This document shows positions 50,161 through 58,818 of a stretch of 64,000 nucleotides of DNA, in pieces. The stretch lies in assembly GCA_947500445.1 (NCBI GenBank), contig CANMSB010000001.1, positions 186,001 to 250,000 on the forward strand, in the 5' to 3' direction. Position 1 is the first letter of the stretch. Each line of letters opens with the position of its first letter. The position numbers were made by a program, and so were the translations under genes. The notes below the pieces were generated by a model, which saw only the letters and a list, made by a program, of their open reading frames with translations, made no database searches and was not told the DNA's origin. Source of the stretch: an uncultured Flavobacteriaceae bacterium. GTDB lineage: Bacteria > Bacteroidota > Bacteroidia > Flavobacteriales > Flavobacteriaceae.

Positions 50161-50703
50161 ATGAAAATATTGAAATTAATCGCTGTCATCCTGTTGCCGC
50201 TGGTATTGCTATCGGCATGTTCCAGCACACAAAGTTTACAGGAGTACTTTGTAGATAGTTCCGAAAATCCAAACTTTCTTTCCGCAGACCTGCCCGTAAG
50301 TTTGCTGAACTTGGAGAAAGTCGATTTGAATGCGGAAGAGAAGGATGCGTTGGCCTCGTTGCAAAAGTTGAATGTTTTGGCATTCAAAAAGGCAGCGGAC
50401 AATGCTATGGAATATGACGTGGAAAAGAAAAAGGTAAAGGCCATATTAAAACGGGACAAATTTAACGAGTTGATGCGGATGAACACTTCCTATGGCAAGG
50501 CGACCATTAAATACCTAGGAGAGAACGATGCAATCGATGAGGTCATCATCTATGGTGATAACAAGGAAAAAGGGTTCTTACTGGTTCGGGTTTTGGGCGA
50601 TGATATGAATCCGGCTCACATCATGCAATTTATTAAAGCGATCCAGAAGTCCGACTACAAAGGGGAAGGGCTAGGTGAATTAGGCGAATTTATAAGGGGC
50701 TGA
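50161..50703 (+). CDS. DUF4252 family lipoprotein (copy 3)
   Basis: The 180-residue protein has a lipoprotein signal (LIAVILLPLVLLSACSS, Cys about residue 20). Its mature part keeps the DUF4252 core features FNELMRMNTSYGKATIKYLGENDAIDEVIIYG but is more diverged than the two secreted copies. It is probably anchored to the periplasmic or outer membrane. The operon thus makes two free and one lipid-anchored DUF4252 protein, which may form a complex. Function unknown. Confidence 0.75.
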   Translation: MKILKLIAVILLPLVLLSACSSTQSLQEYFVDSSENPNFLSADLPVSLLNLEKVDLNAEEKDALASLQKLNVLAFKKAADNAMEYDVEKKKVKAILKRDKFNELMRMNTSYGKATIKYLGENDAIDEVIIYGDNKEKGFLLVRVLGDDMNPAHIMQFIKAIQKSDYKGEGLGELGEFIRG

Positions 50704-51166
50704 ACCGGTTCTAACACTATTTTTTATTTGGGTAGTTTTAAGGTGGAAATGGTATAAAGTATAAAAACATATCCCGTTTCGTTTTGGCGAAACGGGATTT
50801 TTCATTTTATACCATACGCGGAAAAGAACAGTTTTTAATGGGTAACTTAACATTGGAAATAGTGTTAATTGTTACTTCAGCATATTGGTTTAACCCGGAT
50901 TATGCATTAGAACTTCGTAATGAAGCTTTTAGCTGCGATAAAATATGATATTTTATGAATGTAAGCATAGCCCCGAAACTTCGGGGCTACGGTTACGTTT
51001 AAAAATGTAGCGCAGCACTATATTTTGAAGTAGCTGGAAGCTGTAATAGATTTTCCAATGCATAAAGCGGGTTTAAAGCTCATCACCTAACTATTAATTT
51101 TTTACACACGAATGCTTATCTTGCGTTGATAACTATAAACATAAATTTAATTTTAAACACTAAAGT
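50704..51166. other. 463-bp non-coding gap with terminator, hairpins and degenerate repeat
   Basis: The region contains the DUF4252-operon terminator (50771-50802), flanked by ATGGTATAAA and TTTATACCAT arms, and a stretch (50838-50875) like a decayed repeat end. A 9-bp GC-rich hairpin at 50969-50988 (AGCCCCGAA and TTCGGGGCT) lies within TAAGCATAGCC...GGCTACGGTTA, which is the core of the dispersed repeat. No gene was recognised. Confidence 0.5.
50771..50802 (+). terminator. intrinsic terminator of the ECF sigma/DUF4252 operon
   Basis: ATCCCGTTTCG (50771-50781) pairs perfectly over 11 bp with CGAAACGGGAT (50788-50798) around a 6-nt loop, followed by T residues. It lies 67 bp beyond the last DUF4252 gene. 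Confidence 0.9.
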
Positions 51167-51985
51167 ATGGAAGACGCACAAGTATGGATTGACAAAGGCA
51201 TTGCTTTTGCCGCGGATTATGGCCCAAAAATTATTGGAGCGATACTCATTTACATTATCGGTTCCTGGGTAATTAAAAAATTGGTAGGGCTGTTACGAAA
51301 GGGAATGCTTGCCAAAGAGTATGACGAATCCCTTCAAAAATTCTTATTGAACCTTGTTTCCTGGGCCCTGAAAATCTTTTTGATCATTATGGTCATTTCC
51401 AAATTGGGGGTAGAAACGACCAGTTTTGCCGCTATAATCGCCGCTGCCGGTCTTGCCATTGGATTGGCCTTGCAAGGGTCCTTGTCCAACTTTGCCGGTG
51501 GGGTATTGTTGATCCTGTTCAAGCCTTACAAAATTGGGGATTTAATAGAAGCACAGGGTGTACTTGGTGTGGTAAAGGAAATTGAGATTTTCACTACCAA
51601 ACTGGTATCCCCCGATAACAAATTACTTATTGTGCCCAATGGGGCAATGGCCAACGGGAATATTACCAATTATACCGCAGAGGGCAAGATTAGGGTAGAT
51701 ACCGTAATCGGGGTCGCCTATGAAGAAGATATCAAAAAAGTCAAAGAAGTATTGATGGAAGTTTTGACGTCGAATCCACAGGTATTAAAGGACCCTGCAC
51801 CGTCGGTAAACGTATTGGAACTTGCCGACAGTTCGGTAAATTTCGCGGTCAGGCCGTTCGCCAAACCGGAGCATTACTGGGATGTATATTTCGCAACCTA
51901 CGAAGGTTGTAAAATAGCGCTTGATAACGCAGGCATTGAAATTCCTTACCCACACGAAGTGGAGGTTGTGAAAACGGTCAAATAG
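51167..51985 (+). CDS. small-conductance mechanosensitive channel (MscS family)
   Basis: The 272-residue protein has three transmembrane segments (about 18-38, 62-84, 90-112) and then the MscS beta and C-terminal domains. Conserved features are the pore-lining helix ALKIFLIIMVISKLGVETTSFAAIIAAAGLAIGLALQGSLSNFAGG, rich in Ala/Gly, and the PYKIGDLIEAQG, VGVVKEIEIFTTKLVSPDNKLLIVPNG stretch that matches E. coli MscS. It releases solutes under hypo-osmotic shock. The gene has its own terminator 24 bp after the stop. Confidence 0.94.
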   Translation: MEDAQVWIDKGIAFAADYGPKIIGAILIYIIGSWVIKKLVGLLRKGMLAKEYDESLQKFLLNLVSWALKIFLIIMVISKLGVETTSFAAIIAAAGLAIGLALQGSLSNFAGGVLLILFKPYKIGDLIEAQGVLGVVKEIEIFTTKLVSPDNKLLIVPNGAMANGNITNYTAEGKIRVDTVIGVAYEEDIKKVKEVLMEVLTSNPQVLKDPAPSVNVLELADSSVNFAVRPFAKPEHYWDVYFATYEGCKIALDNAGIEIPYPHEVEVVKTVK

Positions 51986-52294
51986 GAACCATCTATATAA
52001 ATAGGATAAACCCCGGCCAATTCGGCCGGGGTTCTTTTTTTGTATATTAAGGCTGAAAACAATGCCTAAAAAAGGAACATTGTCGTTTTACTTTTCTTGC
52101 AAGTATTTTTCGTATCTACGACTGTGCAAAACCCTTGCGACGTCAGTAAATCAAAAGGTAACTTCGGTATTTTAAATGGTAAATTGGTAATAATGTGGTT
52201 AAAACCAATTTTCGATGATTTTCCTCCGAGTACTGGAAGCAAGTAAAGTGACCGTAACGGATACTGCACAGAACCTACTTTAATACGACCAATC
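51986..52294. other. 309-bp gap between mscS and purB, mostly featureless
   Basis: After the mscS terminator there are about 250 bp before the end of purB on the opposite strand. A minus-strand open frame (52066-52269) is present but has no recognisable protein features. Nothing else was seen. Confidence 0.5.
52009..52041 (+). terminator. intrinsic terminator after mscS
   Basis: AACCCCGGCC (52009-52018) pairs with GGCCGGGGTT (52024-52033) around a 5-nt loop, followed by C and seven T residues. Confidence 0.92.
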
Positions 52295-53638
52295 TTAAAT
52301 ACCGGTGTAGTTTTCCGGGGTAATCTGTTTCAATTCCCGCTTTATTTCGTCGGAAACCTCGAGGGTGTCGATAAAAGTTGATATCGACTCCTTGTTAATG
52401 GTAGTATTGGTACGTGTTAGCCCTTTAAGCGCTTCGTAGGGGTTCGGATACCCTTCGCGTCGCAGAATGGTCTGTATCGCTTCCGCGGCCACCGCCCAAT
52501 TGTCTTCTAAATCTTTTCTGATTTTCGTTTCGTTCAATAACAGTTTGTGCAGTCCTTTTAAGGTCGCCTGAAAAGCGATTGCCGTGTGTGCAAAGGGAAC
52601 ACCTACATTACGCAATACCGTACTATCGGTCAGATCGCGTTGTAAACGGGATACCGGCAGTTTGGCAGATAAGTGTTCGAAGAGGGCGTTGGCGATGCCA
52701 AGGTTGCCTTCCGAATTTTCAAAATCGATAGGATTCACCTTATGGGGCATGGCGGAGGAGCCCACTTCTCCTTTTTTGATTTTTTGTTTAAAGTAATCCA
52801 TGGATACGTAGGTCCAAAAGTCCCTATCAAGGTCCAGAACAATCGTATTGATCCGTTTTAAGGTATCGAACAAAGCCGCCATATGGTCATAATGTTCTAT
52901 TTGCGTGGTGGGAAAAGAATGGTGAAGTCCCAATTTTTCTTGAACGAACCGTTTTCCAAAGGCTTTCCAGTCGATATCGGGATATGCCACAAAATGGGCA
53001 TTAAAATTTCCTGTAGCACCTCCGAATTTGGCGGCACTGGGAATATCGTTCAATAAATTGAACTGTTCCTGCAAGCGTACCACGAACACCTCTATTTCCT
53101 TGCCCAATCGGGTAGGGGAGGCGGGTTGCCCATGGGTCCTCGCCAATAATGGAATGTTTTCCCATTCCTTTACCAACTGCTTTAAGGCATTCAAAAGCTC
53201 AAAATACAAGGGTACGTACACCTCGTTCATAGCCTCTTTTATAGAAAGTGGAATAGAAGTGTTATTGATATCCTGTGAGGTGAGCCCAAAATGGATAAAC
53301 TCCTTAAAAGCGGAAAGTTCGAGCGCATCGAACTTTTCCTTGATAAAGTATTCCACCGCTTTTACATCGTGGTTGGTTATTTTTTCGATATCCTTTATGG
53401 CCGTGGCGTCCGCTTCGGTAAATTCTTCATAAATGGCACGTAGGGCGTCTAACTTCCGTTTATCGAATGCCGTCAACTGTGGCAGCGGCACTTCACATAG
53501 GGCTATAAAATATTCTATCTCGACTCGAACACGATACTTGATCAACGCCTGTTCGGAAAAAAAGGGTGCTAGGTTACCCGATTTGTTTCGGTATCTTCCA
53601 TCAATGGGCGAAATGGCATTTAAAGCGGTCAGTGACAT
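52295..53638 (-). CDS. purB: adenylosuccinate lyase
   Basis: The 447-residue enzyme splits adenylosuccinate and SAICAR, two steps of purine synthesis. It has the fumarase/ASL fold with GSSAMPHKVNPIDFENSEGN as the catalytic serine loop (about 280-300), and TSQDINNTSIPLS near 120 as the first conserved region. The C-terminal helix region follows. It is 160 bp downstream of a small 190-residue gene in the same orientation, which is often its companion in this group. A TATATTTG -7 element lies 33 bp upstream. Confidence 0.95.
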   Translation of the reverse strand: MSLTALNAISPIDGRYRNKSGNLAPFFSEQALIKYRVRVEIEYFIALCEVPLPQLTAFDKRKLDALRAIYEEFTEADATAIKDIEKITNHDVKAVEYFIKEKFDALELSAFKEFIHFGLTSQDINNTSIPLSIKEAMNEVYVPLYFELLNALKQLVKEWENIPLLARTHGQPASPTRLGKEIEVFVVRLQEQFNLLNDIPSAAKFGGATGNFNAHFVAYPDIDWKAFGKRFVQEKLGLHHSFPTTQIEHYDHMAALFDTLKRINTIVLDLDRDFWTYVSMDYFKQKIKKGEVGSSAMPHKVNPIDFENSEGNLGIANALFEHLSAKLPVSRLQRDLTDSTVLRNVGVPFAHTAIAFQATLKGLHKLLLNETKIRKDLEDNWAVAAEAIQTILRREGYPNPYEALKGLTRTNTTINKESISTFIDTLEVSDEIKRELKQITPENYTGI

Positions 53639-53670
53639 AAGTTCAAGATTACTTTTTAGATTTAAAGTGG

Positions 53671-53678
53671 CAAATATA
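53671..53678 (-). promoter_or_regulatory. -7 element of the purB promoter (TATATTTG)
   Basis: On the minus strand TATATTTG matches TANNTTTG exactly and sits 33 bp upstream of the purB start. The -33 TTG is not clear. Transcription would start near 53664, leaving a short leader. Confidence 0.55.
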
Positions 53679-53798
53679 CCGATATGAAAGGTAGCTTAAA
53701 AGCGAAAATGCACCATACTTTTCGGCATGCAAAGCTTTGGGAGGCTTGAGGCGACCAAGGAAGTAAAGGTATAATTCGCGGGGGCAAGTGTGGTCCGT

Positions 53799-54371
53799 TC
53801 AAGACCGGGTCCGTTTTAGTTTTGCGAACACCTGTCGGGAACGCGCCTTGTAGGCCGCGCTCCCGGTGTGGTAGTTTTTCTCTAAAATAAGTAGCAATTC
53901 GGGATGTATCCAATCGAACTCTTCCCCTAAATGCAGCAAACATATCATTGCATACGCTTGCGGGGCTACCTTTTGCTCGCTGATCAGCCAATCGAAACAG
54001 GCGGCCGTAATTTTTTCTCGATGTGTTTTTTTTAAAACCTCCTGTACCGCGTTCTTGTCCTTAGCGAAGTACGCGATGATCAAGTGCTCACAAATCTTTG
54101 CGATAGGCCGTACGGAAGAGTCCAGATGCACCGACCCCAAATTATCCGTGAATACCTTTATGTAAGGGAAAAGGAGTTCGATATCTGTTTTTAACGTAAA
54201 ATCCAGCACCCAACAGGCCCTAGAGGAGACAGGACTTTGGTTCTCATAGGCAATTTCCAAAAGTTTGGGTATCCAACTAGGATTTTGGCGTAAGAATGCG
54301 ACCACTGTTTTCCGTTTCGCTCTGGAATGGTCCACATAATCTAATATTTCGTAAAGGTTTTTTTGAGACAA
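53799..54371 (-). CDS. hypothetical helical protein companion of purB
   Basis: I recognise no named family. The 190-residue protein is all alpha-helical in appearance with repeated short helix pairs (ILDYVDHSRAKRKTVVAFLRQNPSWIPKLLEIAYENQ, then SSRACWVLDFTLKTDIELLFPYIKVFTD), reminiscent of HEAT/Armadillo-like repeats. It has no signal peptide. In related genomes such genes beside purB are mislabelled adenylosuccinate lyase; no lyase motif is present here. The start is TTG with a strong AGGAG ribosome-binding site 4 bp upstream, which is unusual for this region. It lies 160 bp upstream of purB on the same strand. Confidence 0.6.
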   Translation of the reverse strand: MSQKNLYEILDYVDHSRAKRKTVVAFLRQNPSWIPKLLEIAYENQSPVSSRACWVLDFTLKTDIELLFPYIKVFTDNLGSVHLDSSVRPIAKICEHLIIAYFAKDKNAVQEVLKKTHREKITAACFDWLISEQKVAPQAYAMICLLHLGEEFDWIHPELLLILEKNYHTGSAAYKARSRQVFAKLKRTRS

Positions 54372-54381
54372 AATGCTCCTC

Positions 54382-54404
54382 TTTTTATCGCAGCGCGATA
54401 AAAA
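54382..54404. promoter_or_regulatory. perfect 10-bp palindrome TTTTTATCGC-N3-GCGATAAAAA upstream of the purB-linked gene
   Basis: TTTTTATCGC (54382-54391) and GCGATAAAAA (54395-54404) form a perfect inverted repeat with a 3-nt loop. It ends about 10 bp upstream of the TTG start, immediately before the AGGAG site. It could be a repressor operator, a leader hairpin or a terminator of the upstream transcript. Confidence 0.4.
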
Positions 54405-54581
54405 TACTAAAAAAGGGTTTGGTTGCGCTCCTTTCCCATAAGCGTGAGTTTGAAAAGCTATTCCATTAATAGGGCATTACCATTTAGTCCATGTTGGACA
54501 ATGCTTACGCAACGCCTGGTCGAGACCGTTTATGAAGAACTCATGCGGGGTTCTATGTTCAAAAGCAAAAAGGAAGGATGT

Positions 54582-55277
54582 TCAGGAGACTTTTTTTATT
54601 AAATCGTTTACAAGATCGGGAACGCCGGACACCGCCGTTTTGGGAATGATATGAAGGTTGTTGAAATCCCCTTCCGAAATGGCCGGTTTGGGGTCTACGA
54701 AATATATGGGTGTGCCGGTTTTTGCGTAATCGACCAATCCCGCTGCCGGATACACCTGCATGGAGGTACCGATGATCAAAACAATATCGGCCGTCTTCAC
54801 TTCTTTCACGGCATTTTCCATTTGCGGTACCATTTCCCCGAACCACACAATGTGTGGGCGTAATTGGTTCCCACCCGGGCATTTATCCCCTAAAAACAGA
54901 TCTTTCGTCCAATCGAGGATTGTTTTTTCGTCGGTAGTGCTCCTGACCTTTAAAAGTTCACCATGCAAATGAATGACGTTGGTACTCCCAGCGCGCTCGT
55001 GTAGGTCGTCAACATTTTGAGTGACTATGGATACGTTATAGTGGTACGCTAGTAACGTTAATGCGATATGTGCCGCATTTGGGGCCACCGTTAACAATTG
55101 TTTTCGGCGTTGATTATAAAAGTCCAGTACCAGTTCGGGATTTCTTTCAAAACCTTGGGGCGATGCTACCTCCATCACGTCATGACCTTCCCACAATCCA
55201 TTGGAATCCCGAAACGTACGGATTCCGCTTTCGGCACTTATTCCCGCTCCGGTAAGCACAACAATCTTTTTTTTCAT
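54582..55277 (-). CDS. cobB: NAD-dependent protein deacylase (CobB-type sirtuin)
   Basis: The 231-residue protein is a class III/SIRT5-like sirtuin. It shows GAGISAESGIRTFRDSNGLW (NAD-binding, about 10-30), the deacylase Tyr/Arg pair in DFYNQRRKQL (about 62-71), TQNVDDLHERAG (about 98) with the catalytic His of HLHGELLKVR (about 113), and IVWFGEMVP plus GTSMQVYPAAGLV in the C-terminal part. The Tyr-x-x-Arg pair is typical of enzymes that remove succinyl and similar acidic acyl groups. The zinc module is poor in cysteines: only one (CPGGNQL) is seen, whereas classical sirtuins have four. I start at ATG 55277 (MKKKIVVL). Confidence 0.88.
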   Translation of the reverse strand: MKKKIVVLTGAGISAESGIRTFRDSNGLWEGHDVMEVASPQGFERNPELVLDFYNQRRKQLLTVAPNAAHIALTLLAYHYNVSIVTQNVDDLHERAGSTNVIHLHGELLKVRSTTDEKTILDWTKDLFLGDKCPGGNQLRPHIVWFGEMVPQMENAVKEVKTADIVLIIGTSMQVYPAAGLVDYAKTGTPIYFVDPKPAISEGDFNNLHIIPKTAVSGVPDLVNDLIKKVS

Positions 55278-55399
55278 ATAATTTCCGTAATCTATTTTCA
55301 ATAAGGCCGCCAGCTATCAAAACATCGGGTACGCTGCGTTTCGGATCGACGGTCGGCGATGCCACTGTTCTAAAATAGTGTTTTTTGTATTTTAGTTGT

Positions 55400-56056
55400 A
55401 TGGGGAACGACGATTTACTTGCATATTTGGAAGGTTTTATCAGTACCGAACGAAAGCAACGGTTTGAAACCGTTCTGGAAAAACGGACCAAGTACATTAC
55501 CGTTGCCATGGAGGACGTTTTTCAATTGCACAATACCAGTGCCGTTATCAGGAGCTGTGAGGTTTTTGGGATTCAGGAGGCGCATGTTATCGAAGGCCGA
55601 TTTGGAAAGCGGTTGGATAAGAACATTGCCATGGGCGCTGAAAAATGGGTAGATGTCCACCGTTACCCAGAGGCAGCTACTTGTATAGGGCATTTAAAAG
55701 ATTCGGGATATCAGATTATTGCGACCACGCCACATAACGATTCCTGCTTGTTGGCCGATTTTGAAATCACCCAAAAAACGGCCTTGTTTTTTGGAACGGA
55801 AAAAGAGGGGTTGAGCGAGGGAGTACTCCAACGGGCAGATGGGTTTTTAAAAATACCGATGGCGGGTTTTACCGAGAGCTTAAACATTTCGGTGTCCGCC
55901 GCAATTATTTTACAACGGTTAACGGGAAAATTAAGGGAAACGGACCTGCCATGGCAGCTATCACAATCGGAAAAACGGGAAAAGCGATTGGATTGGACCA
56001 AAAAATCCATAAAGAGCATTACCGATATCATGGCCCGTTATCACCTTCGTGAATAA
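55400..56056 (+). CDS. trmH: tRNA (guanosine(18)-2'-O)-methyltransferase TrmH
   Basis: The 218-residue SpoU-family enzyme methylates the 2'-O of G18 in tRNA. The SPOUT motifs are visible: motif 1 NTSAVIRSCEVFGIQEAHVIE (about 43-63), motif 2 LFFGTEKEGLSEGVL (about 125-140) and motif 3 IPMAGFTESLNISVSAAIIL (about 150-170), which together build the knotted SAM-binding site. I start at ATG 55400 (MGNDDLL); the preceding five codons of the frame are not conserved. It is divergent from the sirtuin gene. Confidence 0.93.
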   Translation: MGNDDLLAYLEGFISTERKQRFETVLEKRTKYITVAMEDVFQLHNTSAVIRSCEVFGIQEAHVIEGRFGKRLDKNIAMGAEKWVDVHRYPEAATCIGHLKDSGYQIIATTPHNDSCLLADFEITQKTALFFGTEKEGLSEGVLQRADGFLKIPMAGFTESLNISVSAAIILQRLTGKLRETDLPWQLSQSEKREKRLDWTKKSIKSITDIMARYHLRE

Positions 56057-56130
56057 CAGTGTTTTGGGGTTGTATGCTCTTGTACCGTACATTTCCGGGG
56101 TTCTCTAGGCCGTTATTTCTATTCTACGGA

Positions 56131-57825
56131 TTATTCGGCCAATTCCAAGAGGGCGATGTCGTTGGGGTTGTCCAAAATGACTTTCCCATTTTTTACGACT
56201 ACCTCGGTTTCCGAATAGGTGTCGAACAAGGTTGTTCCATCACCAAAAAAACCTTTCACCCAAAGCGATTTTTTACCGGCCGGTAAATCCAGCCCTACGA
56301 CTACCTTATCCTTAAAATCACCGTTTACGTAGGTACGACTGAATACATAGGGCGATTTTGCCAAACGTTTATGCTTTCCAGCGCCCACGGCAGGGTGGTT
56401 TCTTCTAAATTGTCCGAGTTTTTGCCAGTGTTTATGAATTTTTTGCGTTTCCGGTAAACTATCCAGGTCGGACCAATTCATAAAAGAGCGTAGGGTGGCA
56501 TCACCTTCCGCACCTTCAATGGTCAAACTTCGAGAAGTTTCGTCCCCATAATATACCTGTGATGTACCTGGCGTCAAAAGAAGCACGTTGGCCGATTTAT
56601 ACGGATTTTTGCGTTCCTTGTCGAAAGGTGCACCATCGTCATGGGAGGTCAGGTAATTCACTACCCCTTTGCCTTGAAATTTGGTGGTCAACAGTTCATT
56701 ATACTTACTAAAAATAGCGTCATAGGGTTTTTGTGCATCGTATTTCAATTCAAAATTGATGAGGCTATGGAACCCATAATCAAAATAGTCTACTTTTTTA
56801 TCACCGAAATCAAAATCGCGTCCACCGGATAGGCCATAATTATAGACTTCGCCTACCATATAGAAAGGGTTGTCGTCCAAAATAGCGTCCGGATTCCTTT
56901 TCTTCCAAGTATCGAAGGCATGGGAAGCTTCTTTGTATAGTTCGCTCCAAGCGGTTTCGCTCGCATGTTTTACGGTATCCACACGAAAACCGTCTATTCC
57001 GAGATCGTTCACATAATCGGCCAACCATTTGATAATGTAAAATCGGGGCGCCCTTGGGTACCCGGTCCGTTCAAAAAACAATTGCAGTTCATCCAATTCA
57101 TTGCTCAGTCGGCCCTCTTCTTTCCATTTGGCCAAGAGTGCATCCGGCAACTCAACGGCAGTGTCGGATTCGGTCAAAATATCGGGAAGGTTTTTTACCA
57201 ACGTACAGGCTGTGGTATTTTCATAGGTGGTAAAGGCGCATGGTGGTTCCGTACGTACCCATTCCGCTGGCCAAACCGCATCGACATCGGTTACGGGCCC
57301 GGTGTGGTTCAACACCACGTCCATAAGAATGCGTATTCCATTGTCATGGGCCGTACCTACCAGTTTTTCCAGTTCCTTTTTTGTTCCAAAATTGGGATCG
57401 AGTGCGGTCCAATCCTTTGTCCAATACCCATGATACCCATAGGTATTACCGGTTCCTTCGTTGGTGGCACCATGTATTTGTTCGACAACGGGCGTAAACC
57501 AAATGGCATTGATACCCAGGTCCGTAAAATATCCCGATTCAATTTTTTTGGTAATCCCTTCAATATCGCCACCCATAAATCCCCTTAAAACTGCGGTAGA
57601 ATCCGTTCGTTCAAAGTTGATATCGTTTTTGGGGTTTGCGTTATTAAAGCGATCGGTGAGCAAAAAATAAATGTTCGCCGCATCCCAATCAAAAGGGACT
57701 TTTTTCGCTTCCTTCACAGGAATGGTGTCGGTAGTCTTAGCAAGGGTAACAGGTGGCGCTTTTTTTTCCTCCTTACAGGCGATAATCAAAAAAAGAAGGG
57801 AAACGGCAATGAGAGTCTTGGTCAT
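56131..57825 (-). CDS. secreted alpha-amylase/cyclomaltodextrinase-like GH13 lipoprotein
   Basis: The 564-residue protein has a lipoprotein signal (LIAVSLLFLIIACKEE, lipobox Cys about residue 17) and a full GH13 catalytic barrel. The four conserved regions are DVVLNHTG (about 165), GFRVDTVKHASE with the catalytic Asp (about 275), MVGEVYNYGLSGG with the acid Glu (about 325), and YLTSHDDGAPF with the third acid (about 395). A C-terminal beta domain follows. The enzyme hydrolyses alpha-1,4-glucans at the cell surface or periplasm. It is next to a carboxypeptidase-regulatory-like gene rather than a Sus-type transporter. Confidence 0.92.
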   Translation of the reverse strand: MTKTLIAVSLLFLIIACKEEKKAPPVTLAKTTDTIPVKEAKKVPFDWDAANIYFLLTDRFNNANPKNDINFERTDSTAVLRGFMGGDIEGITKKIESGYFTDLGINAIWFTPVVEQIHGATNEGTGNTYGYHGYWTKDWTALDPNFGTKKELEKLVGTAHDNGIRILMDVVLNHTGPVTDVDAVWPAEWVRTEPPCAFTTYENTTACTLVKNLPDILTESDTAVELPDALLAKWKEEGRLSNELDELQLFFERTGYPRAPRFYIIKWLADYVNDLGIDGFRVDTVKHASETAWSELYKEASHAFDTWKKRNPDAILDDNPFYMVGEVYNYGLSGGRDFDFGDKKVDYFDYGFHSLINFELKYDAQKPYDAIFSKYNELLTTKFQGKGVVNYLTSHDDGAPFDKERKNPYKSANVLLLTPGTSQVYYGDETSRSLTIEGAEGDATLRSFMNWSDLDSLPETQKIHKHWQKLGQFRRNHPAVGAGKHKRLAKSPYVFSRTYVNGDFKDKVVVGLDLPAGKKSLWVKGFFGDGTTLFDTYSETEVVVKNGKVILDNPNDIALLELAE

Positions 57826-57918
57826 AAATTACGCTTTGTTCTGGAATTGGGGTGCACGCGGATAACATGATACCCGTATTTTGTCTAAAGCTATAAAATG
57901 CTTGGGGAACTAGAAAAT

Positions 57919-58698
57919 TTATTTTTTACGGTTCAGGACTTTAAATTCTTCGTAGCAATTGCTAATGGCATCCAGTATTTGCAGGTCGTTTGCAGTTGTA
58001 ATAAACGATTTGGAATAATTGCAATTGGTAAGGATGTCTTGAATGTCGACCTTTTCGATTTGGAGCAGTTCCATTAGGACTTCCCTATCGAATTTTGTGG
58101 CAAGAAGGTCCCTAATTTCATCCTCTTTTTTTATTTTCCGAAGTTTTCGCATTTGGTTGGGCTGCTTCCCAAAGAGGTTACGTAACAGATCCGCCGGATT
58201 GAGAATCGCTCCGAGCACCTTGGTAACGGCACTAGGGCTCTTGCTGCCCGCTTCATACCCTACCGAAAGGCCCGATATGCTATATTGGTACGAGTCGTTC
58301 AAAGGAAGGTTTTTGATGTCTATTTCCAAATAGCCCGTAAGTTGATAAGGGGTGACAATTACTTCTTCGAGGGCGTAGGCCAACTCGGTGAGCGATATTT
58401 TGGTGTCCTTGAACTTGAACATATCATTGGTTACCCTTACTTTCTGCGATTTAAAACCTAAAAATGAAAAGTATAAGGTGTCGTTTACCTTTGCCGATAT
58501 GGCAAACGCACCATCTTCGTTGGTAATGGTACCGACCACCTCGTTCAAATTGATGATATGCACACTTTCAAGGGGAGCATCGGTCTGCGCGTTGATGACA
58601 ACGGCCTTTATTTCCTTTAGGGGAGCCGAGGTATCGTCATCTTGACTAAAAACTATGAAAGGGAGGATTATGAAAATCCATTTGAGGTATTTGGCCAT
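57919..58698 (-). CDS. carboxypeptidase regulatory-like domain protein
   Basis: The 259-residue protein has a signal peptide (KYLKWIFIILPFIVFSQ), then a CarboxypepD_reg-like beta-sandwich (about 30-115: KAVVINAQTDAPLESVHIINLNEVVGTITNEDGAFAI ... DTLYFSFLGFKSQKV), and a helical C-terminal half (about 150-259) with no recognised domain. The domain is usually the N-terminal part of TonB-dependent receptors; here it is not followed by a barrel, so it is a stand-alone secreted or periplasmic protein. Function unknown. It lies 120 bp downstream of the helicase gene on the same strand. Confidence 0.75.
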   Translation of the reverse strand: MAKYLKWIFIILPFIVFSQDDDTSAPLKEIKAVVINAQTDAPLESVHIINLNEVVGTITNEDGAFAISAKVNDTLYFSFLGFKSQKVRVTNDMFKFKDTKISLTELAYALEEVIVTPYQLTGYLEIDIKNLPLNDSYQYSISGLSVGYEAGSKSPSAVTKVLGAILNPADLLRNLFGKQPNQMRKLRKIKKEDEIRDLLATKFDREVLMELLQIEKVDIQDILTNCNYSKSFITTANDLQILDAISNCYEEFKVLNRKK

Positions 58699-58736
58699 GC
58701 GTTCGTTATCCAGAGGTAAAAGTACTAAACATAACC

Positions 58737-58762
58737 AAAAAATACGCCGAAGCGTATTTTTT
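58737..58762 (-). terminator. intrinsic terminator of the DEAD-box helicase gene
   Basis: AAAAAATACGC (58737-58747) pairs perfectly with GCGTATTTTTT (58752-58762) around a 4-nt loop. A- and T-runs on both sides make it bidirectional. It lies 56 bp after the helicase stop. Confidence 0.85.
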
Positions 58763-58818
58763 AGTGAAGAATTAACATTGCCGCTTAGCTCGGGCTTCCA
58801 ATGGAAAATGGTACCGTT

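Noticed and set aside
50704-51166. Possible small RNA or tRNA gene in the gap before mscS
   Set aside because: No cloverleaf or TTCGANNC arm was found; visible hairpins are a terminator and a repeat-like core.
52066-52269. 67-codon minus-strand frame between mscS and purB
   Set aside because: Translation resembles no protein and codon use is unlike the neighbours; treated as chance.
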